DNA of 64,000 nt from Pseudoalteromonas rubra (GTDB lineage Bacteria > Pseudomonadota > Gammaproteobacteria > Enterobacterales > Alteromonadaceae), in assembly GCF_001482385.1 (NCBI RefSeq), contig NZ_CP013611.1, forward strand, positions 2,356,001-2,420,000, written 5' to 3'. The position numbers and the translations under genes are program-made. The notes below the pieces were generated by a model. It had not been told where the DNA came from and did no database searches. It saw only the letters and a program-made list of their open reading frames with translations. Shown here piece by piece: positions 39,875-47,440 of the stretch (the stretch's first letter is position 1; every line of letters begins with the position of its first letter).

Positions 39875-41079
39875 TGACCACACTGAGTACGCCACTGCGT
39901 GAGCAACTGACTGCACTGTGCCCTGACCTGGACATCCCATTCTTCGTCTACGACCTGGATGCACTGAGCGCACATGTTAATCACCTGACCACCCAAAATG
40001 TGGTCAAGCTGTGGTATGCCGTTAAAGCCAACCCGTTATCCAGTGTCCTCAAAACACTGGACACCGCGGGCTTCAACTTTGATGTTGCCAGCCGGGGAGA
40101 GCTCACACAGGTATTGGCCCAGGACATTGCGGCCGAACGCGTACTCAACACTGGGCCGGCTAAATCCCCGGCCCAGATCCGCCATTTCCTCGATGCTGGC
40201 GTCACCACCTTCGTTGCTGAAAGCCTGAATCAAGTGCGCTGGCTGAACGACGCGGCACAACAGCGTCAACAGACGTTAACTGTGCTGCTTCGCGTTCAAT
40301 TACGCTGGCCGGCAGGAGACAAAAATCCACTAGGCGGCGACAGCCTGACCCCATTTGGGCTCGGCTGTGAGCAGTGGCAACAACTGACTTTACGCGACTA
40401 TCCTGCGCTGGATTTTGCAGGCCTGCATATTTTTCAATGGGGCAACATGCTCGACGCCTCCAAACTGGCCAGCCTGTGGCAACAGATGGTCCCCCCACTG
40501 ACTAAGCTGAGCCAACAGCTGGGTATGCGCCTGAGGATCTTAGATCTGGGCGGGGGATTAGGGGTGCCTTACGAGTCAGGCCAGCAGGCACTCGACTGGG
40601 ATCAGGTCATCGCTAGCCTGGCCAAAATTAAAGCCGAAGCGGGGGTGCAAGAATTATGGATGGAGCTGGGTCGCTTTGCCGTGGCGCAGTGTGGCTACTA
40701 CCTTAACCCGGTGGTGGAACAAAAATGCAATTATGGTGAACATCAGCTCATCCTTGCAGGTGGCATCAACCACTTGTTGCGACCGGCCGTGACCAGTCAG
40801 GCTTTTCCGGTGCAGGCACTGCGTGCATCTGATACTGCTCAGCGCCAATATCATTTACATGGCCCACTATGTACAGCCCTGGATCACCTTGGTTCGCATA
40901 ATTTGCCTGATGATCTCGACTATGGCGACTGGCTGGTGTTTGACCAGTGTGGAGCCTATGGCTTCACAGAAAGTATGCCGTACTTTCTGTGTCATGAGCT
41001 ACCCGCAGAGTATGTTTTCACTCAGGGTCAATTGTACTGTATTCGTCACAGCGAAACCGCCGACTATTATCTGAGGTAA
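39874..41079 (+). CDS. Fold-III PLP-dependent decarboxylase (LysA/PvsE-like)
   Basis: Alanine-racemase-fold decarboxylase of 401 residues. The PLP lysine is Lys51 in LWYAVKANP. Other landmarks are FDVASRGEL, LNTGPAKSPAQI, LGGDSLTPFGLG, GLHIFQWGNMLD, LDLGGGLGVPY and GPLCTALDHL. In diaminopimelate decarboxylase the last motif reads CESxD, so the active-site Cys is kept but the following residues differ. TGPAK, the LGG-x4-FG segment and HIF.WGNMLD recall the siderophore/ACP decarboxylase branch (PvsE, BtrK). Substrate specificity is therefore open: diaminopimelate, an N-acyl-diaminopimelate or something else. It is translationally coupled to the acyltransferase. Confidence 0.78.
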   Translation: MTTLSTPLREQLTALCPDLDIPFFVYDLDALSAHVNHLTTQNVVKLWYAVKANPLSSVLKTLDTAGFNFDVASRGELTQVLAQDIAAERVLNTGPAKSPAQIRHFLDAGVTTFVAESLNQVRWLNDAAQQRQQTLTVLLRVQLRWPAGDKNPLGGDSLTPFGLGCEQWQQLTLRDYPALDFAGLHIFQWGNMLDASKLASLWQQMVPPLTKLSQQLGMRLRILDLGGGLGVPYESGQQALDWDQVIASLAKIKAEAGVQELWMELGRFAVAQCGYYLNPVVEQKCNYGEHQLILAGGINHLLRPAVTSQAFPVQALRASDTAQRQYHLHGPLCTALDHLGSHNLPDDLDYGDWLVFDQCGAYGFTESMPYFLCHELPAEYVFTQGQLYCIRHSETADYYLR

Positions 41080-41081
41080 CC

Positions 41082-42194
41082 ATGAACACTATCACACAGC
41101 AACATATTCAGGTTGGGGAAATCGCCAATGGCCTGCCTTTGACCATCCCGGTCTATCGTTTGCAAGGTAATGACACAGGCCCGAGCGTGTACATTCAGGC
41201 CAATATGCACGGCGCGGAAGTACAGGGTAATGCGGTGATCTATGCACTGCTTGAACAATTAAAACACCTTACACTGGCTGGTGACATTACCCTGGTGCCC
41301 TATGCCAACCCGATCGGCTGTAATCAAAAATCGGGGGAGTTTACGCTCGGAAGATTTGACCCTATTACCGGCATGAACTGGAATCGCATGTATCATGATC
41401 ACAGTGATCAGGTACAGCGCTGCCTTGCTGAGCACGGTGAAGCTTCAGATGCGGTACTTATCGCCGCCTTCCGTGAACAGCTGGGTCAGGCAACCGATGC
41501 GTTACTCGACGCGCCGGCACATACACTGACGACTGGCAAGCGCATTGCACTCACACTACAAAAACTGGCGCATCAGGCTGATATCGTACTGGACCTGCAT
41601 ACCGGCCCTATCTCAGCAAAACACTTATATTGCCCGGAATACGCCACAGACAGCGCGCGCTACTTTGACATTCCCCATGTGCTGCTGATCCCCAATGAAT
41701 TTGACGGTGCAATGGATGAAGCCAGCTTCTGTCCCTGGTGGCAACTCAGCACTGCCTTAAAAGTACAAGGCCGCGACTTGGCCGTGCCCGTTGAAGCCTT
41801 TACTGTTGAACTGGGTTCACAGGAAAAAATTGATCTGGATGAAGCCGTGCATGATGCCAACAGCATTCTCAGCTACCTGACTCATAAAGAAGTGGTAGCA
41901 GATGGCAATCATCAGCCAAAGAACATCAAACGCTACGCCTGCGCACTGAAAGATTACCTGACTTTCTATGCGCCTATGGGTGGCATGGTGGAATATAAAG
42001 CGCAGCTCGGTGAACACATTAAAGCAGGGGAGTGTATTGCGCGCATTTTGCGCATGGAACAGTATTTATCCGAGACGCCTCTGCACAGCCTCACATTGGC
42101 ACAAGATGCCATTGCGATACTGCATTTTGCCTCAGCCAGTGTCAACCAGGGCACTGAATTATATAAATTTTTCACCAACTACTATGAACTGTAG
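41082..42194 (+). CDS. Succinylglutamate desuccinylase/aspartoacylase-family deacylase
   Basis: Zinc carboxypeptidase-like amidohydrolase (AstE/ASPA family) that removes an acyl group from an amino acid. In the 370 residues the zinc ligands are His43 and Glu46 (ANMHGAEVQGN) and His173 (DLHTGP); the catalytic Glu is in FTVELGS (Glu243). The C-terminal part (about 280-370) is the biotinyl-lipoyl-like beta domain of the family. It follows the decarboxylase by 2 bases and ends the operon. Together with the DapD-type acyltransferase it suggests an acylation-deacylation cycle, with this protein in place of DapE. Confidence 0.85.
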   Translation: MNTITQQHIQVGEIANGLPLTIPVYRLQGNDTGPSVYIQANMHGAEVQGNAVIYALLEQLKHLTLAGDITLVPYANPIGCNQKSGEFTLGRFDPITGMNWNRMYHDHSDQVQRCLAEHGEASDAVLIAAFREQLGQATDALLDAPAHTLTTGKRIALTLQKLAHQADIVLDLHTGPISAKHLYCPEYATDSARYFDIPHVLLIPNEFDGAMDEASFCPWWQLSTALKVQGRDLAVPVEAFTVELGSQEKIDLDEAVHDANSILSYLTHKEVVADGNHQPKNIKRYACALKDYLTFYAPMGGMVEYKAQLGEHIKAGECIARILRMEQYLSETPLHSLTLAQDAIAILHFASASVNQGTELYKFFTNYYEL

Positions 42195-42294
42195 TGGAGC
42201 CACCTGTATTGGCCAATACTCCGGCTCGATGACATACAGAGCGAAGCAACGATTGCGTGAGAGTAGGTGAGCAAACCCTCACTTGCTAAGGTGG

Positions 42295-42325
42295 GGCGGC
42301 AACCTAAGTTGCCGCCGGCCTTTTT
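42295..42325 (+). terminator. Terminator of the lysine-riboswitch cassette
   Basis: Perfect 9-bp stem GGCGGCAAC / GTTGCCGCC with a CTAA loop, then GGCCTTTTT. The T run forms the left edge of the adjoining MITE-like element. A smaller hairpin GTGAG / CTCAC precedes it. Confidence 0.75.
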
Positions 42326-42543
42326 ATACCAATTTGTTTAATTAACTGTGCCACTTTGAGGCGAGAAAATAAAGTCGATAACACCGCGCCCTGCTATCGC
42401 TGAGGCAACTAGGTCCATAGAGGCGAGGCAAAAATTTGCGAACTTATACCTTAAGTTAATATTCTAAATAAGAAATTTTTAACGTAGATAGCGTCATATT
42501 TGCTCCGTCAAAATGAGCACATATTAAGTGAAATTGGGATTAA
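42325..42543. mobile_element. MITE-like element, copy A
   Basis: A ~219-bp non-coding element bounded by TATACCAATTTG on the left and AAATTGGGATTA on the right, the latter a slightly altered inverted copy of the former. It is clearly related, in inverted orientation, to copy B at 45788-46012. Shared blocks are TTTGAGGCGA, GTCGATAACACCG, CGCTGAGGCA, GCGAGGCAAAAATTTG, GAAATTTTTAACG and TTAAGTGAAATTGG. It has no transposase, so it is probably mobilised in trans. It fills most of the 345-base gap after the riboswitch cassette. Confidence 0.75.
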
Positions 42544-42743
42544 TCTGGCATGCAGATCTCAAAGCGGCCAGAATAACAATCTCGACCAGTCGGACATCCA
42601 AGGAACACCGCAGTATCACAACCCAGTGATTCACAAGCCGGGTGGCCCGATGCACCACCAGCTACGTTCGGTGTCTGAGCCAGGTCCAGCTGTTGGTTAT
42701 TGCTCAGTTGCTTAATACTTTTTTTGTTCAGTGATATTTTCAT
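42540..42743 (-). CDS. Small Cys-rich peptide with double-glycine leader, RiPP-like precursor
   Basis: The 67-residue product divides into a polar leader (MKISLNKKSIKQL... ending NVAGG at residue 30) and a 37-residue core. The core has five Cys (37, 42, 50, 56, 64), three Ser and two Thr, plus several Gly and Pro. The leader type and GG cleavage site are those of peptides exported by peptidase-containing ABC transporters, and such NKK-rich leaders occur on lanthipeptide-like precursors. AAAGGAGA lies 6 bases before the ATG, and a promoter-like TTGATT-N17-TAGGTT is upstream. No modifying enzyme or transporter is adjacent. The stop codon lies in the end of the MITE-like element. The exact class is undecided. 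Confidence 0.65.
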   Translation of the reverse strand: MKISLNKKSIKQLSNNQQLDLAQTPNVAGGASGHPACESLGCDTAVFLGCPTGRDCYSGRFEICMPD

Positions 42744-42912
42744 TTCAATCTCCTTTTATGCAGTGTGCTTAATTAACCTAGCGCCAAGATGAACAAAAAT
42801 CAACCAAGTACCGCTTGACCAAATATATTGCTGACAATTTTGCCCTTCTTAGTTTTTTCTTTGCCATGATACTATGGTGATAATTTGCTTTTGACTAAGG
42901 ACTTCACTGCCT

Positions 42913-43935
42913 ATGAAACTCAGGCTACTCGCTTTTTTATCTTTACTGGCCCCTTCTACCCTGCTCGCCAATGAACAAAACGCGAAGGACGATCTGGAGT
43001 TGATAAAGCAATGTGTACTGAATGAGATCATTGCGGGTGATCAACAACAAACGATTGAGCAGCTCAAACTCTACTGTCAGAAGCTGCAAGAGACCCACCT
43101 CAGCAAACTGGATCGCCGCATGGCGCGGGAAATGGTCACAGAAAACAACCGCAATGTGCTGACACCGCACAATCGCAACTATATTCTGCCAGTGACCTAT
43201 GTCAAAAACCCTAACTCTCGCCCCTTTGATGGCTTAAAGGCCATTCAGGAAGAAGAAGGGGAGCCACTCGACCACATGGAAGTCAAATACCAAATATCGA
43301 TGAAAGTGCCCCTTTATCGCCATTTTAAAGACAAAGATCAGGCGGTGTATGTTGGGGTCACATTGCAATCTTACTGGCAGCTATACAACAAAGATATCTC
43401 CTCCCCGTTCCGTGAAACCAATTACGAGCCGGAGATCTTCTGGGTCAACTTCCTCAATGATGACAATGTGCTGTGGGGCGATGAGATGGCCATCATTTTA
43501 GGCGCATCACACCAGTCAAATGGCCGCAGCCAGCCAAACTCTCGGTCCTGGAACCGCCTCTATGCAAACTTTATCTGGGAATATGAAAGCTTCGTGTTTA
43601 GTTTCAAACCCTGGTATCGCCTGCCAGAAGACGACAAGCCGGAGCCATTGGCGGCAAAAGGGGATGATAACCCGGATATTCACAAGTACATGGGCTATTT
43701 TGAGCTCAGCGGTGCTTATCGTCACGGCGACCATGAGTTTGGTTTTATGACCCGTAACAACTTCAACAGTGACAACCATGGTGCGGTACAGCTCGACTGG
43801 TCGTTTCCTTTGCTTGGCTCCTCACGGGTGCGAGGCTATGTTCAATATTTTAATGGCTATGGCGAGAGCTTGATTGACTACAACGCACACATTCAGCGCC
43901 TGGGCTTGGGTATTGCGGTAACCGATCTGCTTTAA
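42913..43935 (+). CDS. pldA: Outer-membrane phospholipase A
   Basis: Integral beta-barrel phospholipase that degrades misplaced phospholipids in the outer leaflet. The 340 residues have a signal peptide (about 1-19, ending TLLAN), an extra N-terminal helical region (about 25-80), then the 12-strand barrel. The catalytic triad is clear: His200 and Ser202 in GASHQSNG and Asn214 in SRSWNRLY. It ends in a C-terminal barrel signature (IAVTDLL). It is divergent from the peptide precursor gene and ends before a strong bidirectional hairpin. Confidence 0.95.
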   Translation: MKLRLLAFLSLLAPSTLLANEQNAKDDLELIKQCVLNEIIAGDQQQTIEQLKLYCQKLQETHLSKLDRRMAREMVTENNRNVLTPHNRNYILPVTYVKNPNSRPFDGLKAIQEEEGEPLDHMEVKYQISMKVPLYRHFKDKDQAVYVGVTLQSYWQLYNKDISSPFRETNYEPEIFWVNFLNDDNVLWGDEMAIILGASHQSNGRSQPNSRSWNRLYANFIWEYESFVFSFKPWYRLPEDDKPEPLAAKGDDNPDIHKYMGYFELSGAYRHGDHEFGFMTRNNFNSDNHGAVQLDWSFPLLGSSRVRGYVQYFNGYGESLIDYNAHIQRLGLGIAVTDLL

Positions 43936-43940
43936 GTACA

Positions 43941-43974
43941 GCAATGATGGCCTGCATAGGCAGGCCATCATTGC
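43941..43974. terminator. Hairpin between the convergent pldA and madA genes
   Basis: Perfect 14-bp stem GCAATGATGGCCTG / CAGGCCATCATTGC with a 6-base loop, filling the 40-base gap between the two stop codons. T runs are short (ATTATTT), so it may act more as an RNA 3'-end protector than a classical terminator. Confidence 0.7.
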
Positions 43975-43975
43975 A

Positions 43976-44869
43976 TTATTTGATCACCACAAACAACCCT
44001 TCAAACTTCGCAACCAACACATCACCGTCGTAAACGTTCACCGGCACACGATACTTAGCTTTACCCTCTTCATTAAGCGCGCTCAACTCACCACTGCAAT
44101 CGACCAATGTGACCGTGGCACTGGGAGCTGTGGTTAAGGGTTTCAGATATTGAATATTAGCATCTGCCAGCACAATATTGCCTTCCAGAGCCAATTCTTT
44201 CAGCGCCAGATACGTCGCCCCCCACCCAGTTAAGGTGGCCATGCTGTAAACCGATCCCGCAAACATCGAATTATGTAGATTCAGATTCGCTTTCAGATCT
44301 GCGCGAGTTGAGAATTGCCAGTCAGTGTAACTTTCAACCTTAATCCCCATCGCATCACTAATAGGGATCGACTCTCTCCAGGTATTCTGTAACACTTGGG
44401 TCCACTGTGGATGGCGGAACCAGCCAGGCTCTGAGGGCCGCTGTTTCACCATTTTCCAGTGTTGTACATCACCATAAGAAAGATGGGCTTTTTCGACCAT
44501 CTGATAACCGTGGCGCTCATAAAAAGCCAACGCACGTTCACGGGCAAACAACACCAACTCTTCGGCCTTCTGCGTCCAGGCAATTTTCTCCAGCTCGTGC
44601 AGTAATCGACTGCCAAGATGATGGCCTCGATGCGCTTCGTCAACGGCCATATAACGAACCTGCGCTTGCTGCTGATTATTAAAATGCAGGCGTGCCACAC
44701 CCAGCACCTGACCTTCGTTGTTTTTGATATAACGATGCTCTGCTTCCTGCTCCAGATCATCCTGTTCGCTACCTCTGGGTTGATCCCAGGGTGCCCGCAA
44801 AACCTGCCATCGTAGTTGATAATACGCTTGCCAATCTTCACTGCTCTGTGGCGCTGTTATTTGAAACAT
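43976..44869 (-). CDS. madA: MadA/YiiD: GNAT domain fused to hotdog domain
   Basis: Two-domain protein of 297 residues: N-terminal GNAT acetyltransferase-like domain (about 1-145, with VRYMAVDEAHRGHHLGSRLLHELE) and C-terminal YiiD-type hotdog domain (about 155-297, with NLHNSMFAGSVYSMATLTGWG). The E. coli homologue YiiD was reported as malonyl-ACP decarboxylase MadA, which provides acetyl-ACP to start fatty acid synthesis; related FabY proteins initiate the pathway in other bacteria. The ATG at 44869 has an AGGAG site; the frame continues 18 codons upstream. In E. coli yiiD adjoins dtd and yihY, as here in broader order. Confidence 0.88.
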   Translation of the reverse strand: MFQITAPQSSEDWQAYYQLRWQVLRAPWDQPRGSEQDDLEQEAEHRYIKNNEGQVLGVARLHFNNQQQAQVRYMAVDEAHRGHHLGSRLLHELEKIAWTQKAEELVLFARERALAFYERHGYQMVEKAHLSYGDVQHWKMVKQRPSEPGWFRHPQWTQVLQNTWRESIPISDAMGIKVESYTDWQFSTRADLKANLNLHNSMFAGSVYSMATLTGWGATYLALKELALEGNIVLADANIQYLKPLTTAPSATVTLVDCSGELSALNEEGKAKYRVPVNVYDGDVLVAKFEGLFVVIK

Positions 44870-45086
44870 GGTGACTCCTGTACTTTTCCTGTCGCTGCGG
44901 GGTGATGTGCCCGGCTCATGCAAACTGGTCCCCCATTTTTGCGGGGAACTTTTGTCTAATTTATGGACCTTACCTTACAAGAAAAGTGTGCAACAGGGAA
45001 TGATCGGCCAGATTTGGTCAATTTGTCATGTAAATTCAACGAAACGCGGTGGCAGAACTGTGAAGCCAAGCTATGCTGATGTAACT

Positions 45087-45776
45087 ATGCAAGATTTTAT
45101 TACTGAACCCGGTACCATCAGTAACGAGTTTGTGCACCAGAGTCATCAACTCGGGCACCTGCTGTATTGGCATAAGCATGGCAAGATCAGCATACAGGTA
45201 CGCCAGGAAAAAACCTTACGCTGGTTACTGATAAACGACACACTGCAATCCGTGATTGAGCTCAATCATCCGGAGAGGCTGCTTTTTCCGCATTTACAGA
45301 TATTAGCAGCGCTGTGGCAAAAATGTCCTGCCCCAGGCAAAGTGCTGGAATTGGGGCTGGGTGCGGGTGCTATCCGGGATTATCTGCACATCAGCTACCC
45401 GGATTGTCAGATTACCTCTATCGATAATAACCCTGACATTATTCATTGTTATAAGCGCTATTTTGGAGGTGATCCTATCTCCAATGTCAGTTGTAGCGAT
45501 GCCTATCAGGCACTGGAGAACAATGGCCGTTATGACTGGATCATCCTGGATTTATTCAGTCAGCTTGATGCCCCCCGATTTTTGTACGAACACAAGTTTT
45601 ACACACAAATTCGTGCCACCCTCAGCGAGGGTGGCAGGTTGTATATCAATTTTCTTGCCGAGCACGATTCGCAGCTAAAACAGCTCGAGCACCTGCTTAT
45701 TACTAACTTTGGTAAAAAACCTTTTGTACACAAAGTGCCCGACTACGCCAATCACATTATTTCTTTGACGCGCTGA
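45087..45776 (+). CDS. Spermidine-synthase-like methyltransferase-fold protein
   Basis: A 229-residue protein with the Rossmann core of the spermidine synthase superfamily: VLELGLGAGAIRDYL (about 81-95), ITSIDNNPDIIHCYKRYF, and YDWIILDLFSQLDAPRFLYEHKFY. The characteristic polyamine-binding residues are not obvious, so it may be a fused-domain relative or methyltransferase rather than a true synthase. The start is uncertain: ATG at 45087, or a GTG at 45060 with GGTGG upstream. The long frame reaching back over the madA start (44868) is not credible. The 217-base gap holds the divergent promoters. Confidence 0.72.
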   Translation: MQDFITEPGTISNEFVHQSHQLGHLLYWHKHGKISIQVRQEKTLRWLLINDTLQSVIELNHPERLLFPHLQILAALWQKCPAPGKVLELGLGAGAIRDYLHISYPDCQITSIDNNPDIIHCYKRYFGGDPISNVSCSDAYQALENNGRYDWIILDLFSQLDAPRFLYEHKFYTQIRATLSEGGRLYINFLAEHDSQLKQLEHLLITNFGKKPFVHKVPDYANHIISLTR

Positions 45777-45787
45777 GCACGGCCTGC

Positions 45788-46012
45788 TTATACCAATTTC
45801 ACTTAATACCTGGCCTATTTGAAGGAGCAAATAGGACGCTAACAGCGTTAAAAATTTCTCATTTAGAACCTTATACCTTAGACATAGGTTCACAAATTTT
45901 TGCCTCGCCTATAGGGATGTAGGTGCCTCAGCGGTAGCAGGACGCGGGAGCGGTGTTATCGACACTATTTTATCGCCTCAAAATAGCTCACTTAATTAAG
46001 CAAATTGGTATT
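45788..46012. mobile_element. MITE-like element, copy B (inverted relative to copy A)
   Basis: A ~225-bp element from TTATACCAATTTC to CAAATTGGTATTA, with terminal inverted repeats of about 12 bases. Its reverse complement aligns along the full length with copy A at 42325-42543, with scattered substitutions and a few indels. It starts 12 bases after the stop of the spermidine-synthase-like gene, and its right end contains the stop codon of dtd. No ORF is inside. Confidence 0.75.
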
Positions 46013-46448
46013 AAACCGATAAATTAAAGGTCACAGGACCATCATTACACAGGCTGACCTGCATATCTGCGGCAAAGCGGCCAGTCGCGACCCGCAACCC
46101 AGACGCCTTTGCCTGAGCCACGAAATACTCGTAAAGCGCCTCAGCCTGGGCTGGCGTGGCAGCAGAAGAAAAACTCGGTCGCATGCCTTTTTTGGTATCC
46201 GCAGCCAGCGTAAACTGAGACACCACCAGCAACTCTCCTTCTATGTCTCTCAGACTCAGATTCATTTTGCCCTGTGCATCTGTAAAAATACGATAGTTAC
46301 TGATTTTATGTAGCAAGCTGTCAGCACTTTTTTGCTCATCGGCCTTTTCCACGCCGAGTAATACCAGGATCCCCTGACCAATTTGACCAACACACTCACC
46401 TTCGACCACCACACTGGCCTGACTGACTCTTTGAATTAATCCCTGCAC
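46011..46448 (-). CDS. dtd: D-aminoacyl-tRNA deacylase
   Basis: Hydrolyses D-amino acids mischarged onto tRNA. The 145 residues match DTD1; the chirality-checking Gly-Pro motif is in [11 protein letters not shown] and [17 protein letters not shown] is present. The GTG start at 46448 is supported by GAGGTAACA. It is the third gene of yihY-pip-dtd on the minus strand. The last codon is followed by a TAA that lies within the end of the MITE-like copy B. Confidence 0.95.
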   Translation of the reverse strand: MQGLIQRVSQASVVVEGECVGQIGQGILVLLGVEKADEQKSADSLLHKISNYRIFTDAQGKMNLSLRDIEGELLVVSQFTLAADTKKGMRPSFSSAATPAQAEALYEYFVAQAKASGLRVATGRFAADMQVSLCNDGPVTFNLSV

Positions 46449-46487
46449 TGTTACCTCAATGGTTTGCGGATATGATTGATAATGCGC

Positions 46488-47429
46488 CTAATGTGCCAGC
46501 TTACACAGCAGCAGATCAGCCGCGCGACGTATGGCTTCGGAATATACTGCATTTGTGGCGCAGTGCCCAACTTCTTCAAGGATCAATAACCGTGCATTCA
46601 GTTGCTCAGCGAGTGCCTGCGCCATCGCAAAACGACAGACGTAATCGTGACGGCTATGGATCATCCAGACTGGCAGACGCTTGAGTTTGTCAGCATACGC
46701 AAAGATCTGCTGCTCCTCGATAAAACAACGTGAGTGGAAATAATGCACCATGATCCGGGCCTGCTGAACAACCGCCTGTTCATGGTCCAGCTGATAACGC
46801 AATGCCTGGCTGCCAATGCTCAACTGACGATCCCAATCATGCCATTGCTGGGCAGCCCGTCGCACGGCCACTTCATCTTGGCAATGCAGCAACCGGGCAT
46901 AATGCGCCAACACCGCCTTATAATCTCCTTCCCCCTGGCTAAAAATTTGATAACGCTCCGGATAAAATTGCGCCCCCACACCGCTCACACCATAGAGCCA
47001 CTGTAAATCGCTCTGGCACCCCAGAAAGGTTGCCCAGAGAACCAAACCCTGCACGCGCTCCGGGAAGCGCTGTGCGAACAACAGCGCTAATGTGGCACCC
47101 CAGGAGCCACCCGCCAGCACACACTGCCTGATCCCTAAATAAGTCAGCAGACAATCTATGTCCTGCAGTAAGTGCTCTGTAGTGTTGTGGGTAAGTTGCT
47201 GAGGCGAAGACTGACCGCATCCGCGCTGGCTAAATAAGATGATCCGATAGCGTTGCGGGTTAAAATAACTGGCCGAGCTACGGCACAATCCGCTACCCGG
47301 GCCACCATGGCAGATCACCACAGGCAACCCGCTCTCCAACCCAAACTCTTCAATATGTAGCTGGTGCCCATCGGACACCGCCAGGTGAAAACTACGTCGC
47401 GGAGACTCCAGCCGATATAATTGAGTCAT
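46488..47429 (-). CDS. pip: Prolyl aminopeptidase
   Basis: Alpha/beta-hydrolase that removes N-terminal proline from peptides. The 313 residues match the family. The oxyanion-hole CHGGPGSG, the nucleophile elbow GGSWGATLAL and the C-terminal HSRHDYVCR and EEVGHC regions (Asp and His of the triad) are visible. GAGG precedes the ATG. It begins 11 bases after the yihY stop and ends 39 bases before dtd, an insertion relative to the E. coli yihY-dtd pair. Confidence 0.93.
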   Translation of the reverse strand: MTQLYRLESPRRSFHLAVSDGHQLHIEEFGLESGLPVVICHGGPGSGLCRSSASYFNPQRYRIILFSQRGCGQSSPQQLTHNTTEHLLQDIDCLLTYLGIRQCVLAGGSWGATLALLFAQRFPERVQGLVLWATFLGCQSDLQWLYGVSGVGAQFYPERYQIFSQGEGDYKAVLAHYARLLHCQDEVAVRRAAQQWHDWDRQLSIGSQALRYQLDHEQAVVQQARIMVHYFHSRCFIEEQQIFAYADKLKRLPVWMIHSRHDYVCRFAMAQALAEQLNARLLILEEVGHCATNAVYSEAIRRAADLLLCKLAH

Positions 47430-47440
47430 TGCACACCTCT

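Noticed and set aside
42256..42267. GTGAGAGTAGGT matches the 3' part of 5S rRNA
   Set aside because: The match is only about 11-12 bases and the surrounding bases do not fold or align as 5S rRNA, so it is taken as chance.
44868..45086. N-terminal extension of the spermidine-synthase-like protein back to 44868
   Set aside because: It overlaps the start of the divergent madA gene and would occupy the promoter region; the extension does not look like protein sequence.
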